IMG/VR virus record: IMGVR_UViG_3300010412_000012
Location: 1 to 62,709 of that record
Length of the DNA stretch: 62,709 nucleotides
Source: a virus
Reading direction: 5' to 3' (one strand)
Position 1 is the stretch's first letter, and each line of letters opens with the position of its first letter. A program made the position numbers and the translations under genes. Under the pieces are notes generated by a model, which made no database searches, was not told where the DNA came from, and was given only the letters and a program-made list of their open reading frames with translations. Shown here piece by piece: positions 58,962 to 62,709 of the stretch.

Positions 58962-59800
58962 GGTGGCTTCTCCTAACAGCTGCTCTGCTTACGGCCCCTG
59001 CTTTCGCCACCGGGAACGGTGATGGTGAGTGTGACCATCCCGTATTTGTGGAAGTAGGGTGCGGTGAACCCGGCCCAGCTGGTCCTCCGGGGCCAGCCGG
59101 TCCTCCGGGGCCAGCCGGTCCTCCGGGTGAGCAAGGCCCGCCGGGTGAGCAAGGCCCGCCGGGACCACAAGGCCCACCGGGGCCGCAAGGTGAGCCGGGC
59201 GTCGTCGATTACAACCGCGTCAATGAGATCATCGAGACCTACCGCTTTGGTAGGTTCACTGATTACATGGCCGCTGTTTCTGCTCTCGACATTGATCTGC
59301 CGCAAGACCGTGGACATCGAATCACGGCTACTGGCTCACGAGTCCACGGAACCTCTGGTGTCGGCCTCGGCTACGCCTACATGAACGAAGATGGTGTGGC
59401 GCTGAAGGCCGGATTCGCCCGTGCCGGTGGCGAGAGTGTCGTGAAGGTCGGTGTAAGTTTCGAGTTCGGCAATGAGCGCAAGCAAGTTGCGGTATATGAA
59501 GCGCCGAAAAACGACAACTACGACAGACTGCTCGCCCGTGTAAACGAGTTGGAGCAACGCCTCGCAGCTATCCCGCAGGTTGACGAAACTGCGGTATATG
59601 CACAGCAACAAATCCAGCATCACGAACTGGTCTCCGCCGAAGAACACGGCGCTATGGCCTCCCGCCTCCAAGAGCTTGAAGAACAGCGTAAGCGCGATGC
59701 CGCACGCGCCAATCAGATTGCTCAAGAGCAGGCACAGTACGAGGCTGAGCAGCGTCAGTTCGCGCAAGAAGCCCTTATATCATTGGAGAAATATAAGTGA
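58958..59800 (+). CDS. Secreted collagen-like protein with YadA-type domain
   Basis: 280 aa. Signal peptide 1-17 ([16 protein letters not shown]). Collagen-like Gly-X-Y repeat, 15 triplets at 36-80, rich in GPP and GPQ (59063-59197, including 18-bp tandem units). Then [20 protein letters not shown]...KVGVSFEFG, four strands like a YadA trimeric-autotransporter anchor, then about 110 residues of coiled coil. In YadA proteins the anchor ends the chain; here a helical tail follows, which is odd. Probably an outer-membrane trimer made during infection, perhaps part of lysis or superinfection control (inference). Confidence 0.7.
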   Translation: MRWLLLTAALLTAPAFATGNGDGECDHPVFVEVGCGEPGPAGPPGPAGPPGPAGPPGEQGPPGEQGPPGPQGPPGPQGEPGVVDYNRVNEIIETYRFGRFTDYMAAVSALDIDLPQDRGHRITATGSRVHGTSGVGLGYAYMNEDGVALKAGFARAGGESVVKVGVSFEFGNERKQVAVYEAPKNDNYDRLLARVNELEQRLAAIPQVDETAVYAQQQIQHHELVSAEEHGAMASRLQELEEQRKRDAARANQIAQEQAQYEAEQRQFAQEALISLEKYK

Positions 59801-60069
59801 TCCCAGAGTCTACCAAGTCCCTTGCCAAAAAGATTGGTGAGTATCTAGCCTTCCTAGCTGTGTTTGGGACGGTAGGCTCGTACTGGATCAACACGGAAGT
59901 TGAGAGGCGTATGGGAGAGCTTGCACCAGATGCAGGTGTTCACCCTACGGTTGTTGCCAACTCGACTAAACTTGAAACCCTAGAGGCAGGTCAAGAACGG
60001 ATCGAGGAAAAGGTTGATGCGTTCTCGGGCAAGTTCCTCGAGTATCTTGAACGGCAGGCGGGACAGTGA
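59797..60069 (+). CDS. Membrane-anchored coiled-coil protein
   Basis: 90 aa, GTG start at 59797 overlapping the previous TGA, with GGAG 8 nt upstream. Hydrophobic [16 protein letters not shown] at about 16-31, then a soluble helical part ([20 protein letters not shown]). The topology suits a spanin-like or holin-partner protein; the spanin lipobox is absent. Confidence 0.6.
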   Translation: MIPESTKSLAKKIGEYLAFLAVFGTVGSYWINTEVERRMGELAPDAGVHPTVVANSTKLETLEAGQERIEEKVDAFSGKFLEYLERQAGQ

Positions 60070-60311
60070 TCCATGAAACAGATGTCGAACTCCATGAGAG
60101 AGTCGCAAAAATTGAGGCAAAGGTTGAGCACATCGACCAGATCGCGTCAGAGCGGAAGGGTCGGATGCAGAGGATCGAGGACAAACTCGATGCAATGGAG
60201 AAAGACCTTGAGCGGTATCGAGGGACCGTTGGTGCTATATTGCTTGTCCTTACTGCTGTTACTACATTCCTGAAACTGTTCTGGAACGACCTGACGAAAA
60301 TGTTCAAATGA
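60066..60311 (+). CDS. XhlA-like coiled-coil membrane protein
   Basis: 81 aa, GTG start at 60066 (GTGA overlap). Coiled coil at about 5-50 (KIEAKVEHIDQIASERKGRM), then one membrane helix (GAILLVLTAVTTFLKLF) and a basic end. This is the XhlA/hemolysin-holin-partner layout. Likely part of the lysis system. Confidence 0.65.
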   Translation: MIHETDVELHERVAKIEAKVEHIDQIASERKGRMQRIEDKLDAMEKDLERYRGTVGAILLVLTAVTTFLKLFWNDLTKMFK

Positions 60312-60808
60312 AATATAGAGCTATCCAGCCGTTCATTGACGGCGACGTCAGCATCGGCATCGAGCGGATGTCTGAGTGCCTTGACGAGATTGCCCCCCTT
60401 CACCAAGCGCATTATGCAGAGACCGAGGAAGAATACCTCGACGATCCCTACGACCCTGACTACGCTAGACTGTTCCAGCTTGAAGAAACTGGGAACTATG
60501 TTGTATTCACTGTACGCAAAGCTATGGAATTGGTGGGTTATATCCAGTACCATGTCTTTCGGGACCTCCATACCCAACGTGTGTACACAGCCCGTGAGGA
60601 CTGCCTATACATAAAACCGGAGGCTCGGGGACTAGGACTGGCCCCGAAGTTGTTGAATTTCGCGGAATATGGCCTGCGCCAGCTGAACTGCTCATACGTA
60701 GGCATGACCAGTAAGTCCCCAGTGGGCGGCCCGGACATCCGCCCGTTTTTGGAGAAGCGCGGCTACCGGATGGTGGCGGAGTACTTCTCAAAGAAGTTAG
60801 AGGATTGA
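60308..60808 (+). CDS. GNAT acetyltransferase
   Basis: 166 aa, ATGA overlap with previous gene. YVVFTVRKAMELVGYIQYHV then LYIKPEARGLGLAPKLLNFA, whose RGLGLA is the acetyl-CoA pyrophosphate loop (R/Q-x-x-G-x-G/A), and a final FLEKRGYRMV. The acceptor is unknown; phage GNATs can modify proteins, peptidoglycan or nucleotides. Placed between lysis and internal virion genes. Confidence 0.78.
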   Translation: MKYRAIQPFIDGDVSIGIERMSECLDEIAPLHQAHYAETEEEYLDDPYDPDYARLFQLEETGNYVVFTVRKAMELVGYIQYHVFRDLHTQRVYTAREDCLYIKPEARGLGLAPKLLNFAEYGLRQLNCSYVGMTSKSPVGGPDIRPFLEKRGYRMVAEYFSKKLED

Positions 60809-60811
60809 GAC

Positions 60812-61849
60812 ATGTGTTGCAGCTCGCCCCCGGCACCGCCTGACCTTGGACCGACAGCCGAAGCGTCAGAAGCGGTAGCGCGAATGAACCAGCAGACTGC
60901 CCGAGAGCAGCTTGACTGGGCCAGAGAACAAGATGCACTGAACCGAGACCTGCTACAGCAGGTTCTTGACGTTCAGCTCCCAGCGATGCGCGAGCAGTTC
61001 ACGACTGCACAGGCTGACCGCCAGCGTTACGAAGAAATGTTCCGCCCCTTCGAGAACCAGTGGGCAGAAGAAGCCAAGAACTACGACACGCCAGAGCGCC
61101 GCGCACAGGAACGCGCCCGCGCCCTTGCCGATGTCAATACCCAGTTCGACGCACAGCGCCGCAACGCACTTCAGCGGCTCGAGTCCTACGGTGTCGATCC
61201 TTCGCAGACCCGCAACGCTGCGCTGGACGTTGGCGTACGTACCGCACAGGCTGCTGCAATGGCCGGTGCTGCTACGCAGGCTGACCGCCGTGTCGAAGAC
61301 GTAGGCCGCGCCTTGCAGTCTGACGTCATCAACCTTGGCCGTGGCGCACTGTCCAACGCCGCTGGCTTCTACGGTCAAGCCGTCAACGCTGGCTCCGCTG
61401 CACAGGGTAACGCCCTGAACACGACCGCCAGTGGCGCGAACGCTGTCCAGTCCAGCCTTGGCTTCTCGAACGCAGCTCTGTCGGGCTACGGTCAGAGCGC
61501 CAACATTCAGAACATGGGCTTCCAGAACCAGATGGCAAACTGGAACGCGCAACAGCAGCAGACAGCCGGTATGCTCCAAGGCATCGGCGGTATCGCTGGC
61601 ATGTTCATGGCAGACGGCGGTAACGTCGAGAACCCTGTCGGTGGTCCGGCAGCGCCGTACACGGCTGATGGGCCGGTCGCTGGGCCGGGCGATGGTTCGG
61701 GCGTGGATGACCGTGTCCCGGCCATGCTGTCACAAGACGAGTATGTCATCCCGGCAGACGTTGTACGGGCGAAGGGCGAGGAGTTCTTCGATAAGCTGCT
61801 CGAGAAGTACCACACACCTGCGTCACAACAGCGCAGAGGAGCGATCTAA
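60812..61849 (+). CDS. Internal virion protein
   Basis: 345 aa. Helical Gln/Arg/Ala-rich part (DRQRYEEMFRPFENQWAEEA, ADVNTQFDAQRRNALQRL), then Ala/Gly/Asn-rich repeats. The end FMADGGNVENPVGG, DDRVPAMLSQDEYVIPADVV and FFDKLLEKYH is the recognisable C terminus of podovirus internal virion proteins. These are ejected into the host to build a channel for DNA. TAATG overlap with the next gene. Confidence 0.75.
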   Translation: MCCSSPPAPPDLGPTAEASEAVARMNQQTAREQLDWAREQDALNRDLLQQVLDVQLPAMREQFTTAQADRQRYEEMFRPFENQWAEEAKNYDTPERRAQERARALADVNTQFDAQRRNALQRLESYGVDPSQTRNAALDVGVRTAQAAAMAGAATQADRRVEDVGRALQSDVINLGRGALSNAAGFYGQAVNAGSAAQGNALNTTASGANAVQSSLGFSNAALSGYGQSANIQNMGFQNQMANWNAQQQQTAGMLQGIGGIAGMFMADGGNVENPVGGPAAPYTADGPVAGPGDGSGVDDRVPAMLSQDEYVIPADVVRAKGEEFFDKLLEKYHTPASQQRRGAI

Positions 61850-62709
61850 TGGCGGGCAATTCAGCACTGGGCGGATTCGTTGAGGGACTGCAAGGGGGTA
61901 TTTCCCACCGTCGTCAGACGCTCCGCGACAAGAAGATTGATCGAGCACTCGACCAGCAGAACAAGCTGGGTGCGATGGCGATTGAAGGCAAGCAAATGGA
62001 CATCAACAGGGTCCGTGCGGAGAAGGGACTGTCTCCTCGAGACTTCACCCAGTTCGAGGCGAACCAAGACCCCTACGGGTTCAAGCTCGGTGACTTCTTC
62101 AAGCCGAAGAAACTGTGGCAGAACTTCAAGGACAATGCTGGCTTCGGCGGTGGGTCGATGGACAGCCCTGCCTCCCCAGTACAGGCCAACGAAGCGGCCA
62201 TTGAGGACATGACCCAAGGAGCACAAGCCTCCTCGATGGGTATGCAGGGCAACACCGATAACATGAACCTGATGTACTCCGCTGATGGTGGGCCAGTCAG
62301 GAAGATGGCTAACGGCGGCGCTGTCCGTCCCGACTACATCCGTTCCTCTCAACGTATCGCAGGCGGAGGACGTACCGCAGCTAACGCTCCCGGCCTCCGT
62401 GGTGCTATCCCCAGATATGTTGCCCAGCAGGGCGGCGCACGTAACCTGCTCAACCGCAGCAAGGTGGTGAAAGGCGGCGGCGCTCTGGCTGCCGGTATGT
62501 CCATCGCTGACCAGACGGCTGACGACTACGATGAGCGCGTGCTCGGTGAACGCTTCGGAGACTTCGAGGGTACACCCCTCTACATCCCTGAAGATGAGCG
62601 TGGCGAAGGTGGCATCGGTAACTTCCTGAAGTACGCTGGACAGCGTGCCATCGGCTTCGCCAGTGACCTCGGCGATAACCTGACGATGGGTATTGCCGGG
62701 CGTGCCTAC
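61849..62709 (+). CDS. Internal virion protein (3' end cut by window)
   Basis: 287 codons to the window edge with no stop. ATG 61849 overlaps the previous TAA. GFVEGLQGGISHRRQTLRDK, a helical part, then LMYSADGGPVRKMANGG, the ADGG motif shared with its neighbour and with 36329-36667, and a Gly/Ala-rich stretch. Likely a DNA-ejection protein. The giant gene at the left edge may follow it in a circular map. Confidence 0.65.
   Translation, partial: MAGNSALGGFVEGLQGGISHRRQTLRDKKIDRALDQQNKLGAMAIEGKQMDINRVRAEKGLSPRDFTQFEANQDPYGFKLGDFFKPKKLWQNFKDNAGFGGGSMDSPASPVQANEAAIEDMTQGAQASSMGMQGNTDNMNLMYSADGGPVRKMANGGAVRPDYIRSSQRIAGGGRTAANAPGLRGAIPRYVAQQGGARNLLNRSKVVKGGGALAAGMSIADQTADDYDERVLGERFGDFEGTPLYIPEDERGEGGIGNFLKYAGQRAIGFASDLGDNLTMGIAGRAY

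Noticed and set aside
59063-59197. Tandem 18-bp repeats as an array
   Set aside because: They code collagen Gly-X-Y triplets without spacers.
1-62709. tRNA genes, integrase, attachment sites, IS elements
   Set aside because: No cloverleaf with a GTTCGAATC-type arm in the gaps, no tyrosine or serine recombinase motifs, and no transposase with terminal repeats were found by eye.

Overview
The window looks like most of the genome of a lytic, short-tailed (podovirus-like) dsDNA phage of a Gram-negative, probably aquatic bacterium. The phage assignment rests on a recognisable large terminase, portal, scaffold, major capsid protein, short-tail tube/nozzle proteins, very large internal virion proteins and a lysis cassette; no sheath, tape measure or long-tail genes were seen. 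The Gram-negative host is inferred from a PagL-like outer-membrane protein, a lipobox protein and a YadA-type anchor domain. The aquatic origin is a weaker inference from the accessory set (two sulfotransferases, a 2OG-Fe(II) oxygenase). No integrase, phage RNA polymerase, reverse transcriptase, tRNA or CRISPR array was recognised. Transcription therefore probably uses host RNA polymerase.

Layout. (1) 1-8.68 kb, rightward: the end of a giant virion protein (over 2,280 aa, with an HELMH zincin motif), a zinc-ribbon metallophosphoesterase and a small gene. (2) 8.68-30.6 kb, leftward, read from a control region at about 30.6 kb. First come many short, tightly overlapped accessory genes (26-30 kb). 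Then follow a MoxR ATPase / VWA-metallopeptidase module (21.5-25.7 kb), a family A DNA polymerase, a Cas4/RecB-like Fe-S nuclease, a VRR-NUC nuclease, an SNF2 helicase, a probable ssDNA-binding protein and a primase-helicase. The block ends with an HNH-like protein, a decoration-like protein and the PagL-like protein. (3) 30.8-62.7 kb, rightward: small leader genes including a ribbon-helix-helix regulator, terminase, portal, virion decoration-like proteins, scaffold, capsid, tail tube and nozzle, several fibre genes with a shuffled module, a sulfotransferase and an oxygenase. The lysis genes come next (GH108 endolysin, holin, a collagen/YadA-like secreted protein and two membrane coiled-coil proteins), then a GNAT and internal virion proteins that run off the right end. 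The right end and the left end both hold internal virion protein genes, so the window may be a circularly permuted genome opened inside that cluster.

A probable small terminase gene (33695-34171) lies antisense between terminase and portal. A non-coding stretch of about 560 bp (29510-30065) holds an inverted repeat with two TATAAT boxes, ATTAAGTCCA direct repeats and a terminator, and is the best candidate for an origin or master control region.

The most unusual signal is a family of ten near-identical palindromes, TCACACA-N(0-2)-TGTGTGA. They lie only between 20.2 and 30.7 kb, in coding and non-coding DNA alike, with one just upstream of the candidate promoter of the leftward block. They look like dispersed operators of an unidentified phage or host regulator.

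Genes are packed with ATGA, GTGA, TAATG and TGATG overlaps, so translational coupling is probably widespread. Several genes shorter than 60 codons were found by reading the gaps (9493-9630, 17654-17815, 17736-17894, 20027-20101, 26180-26332, 31787-31903, 32048-32224). All functional names are from motif reading by eye; no database search was run.
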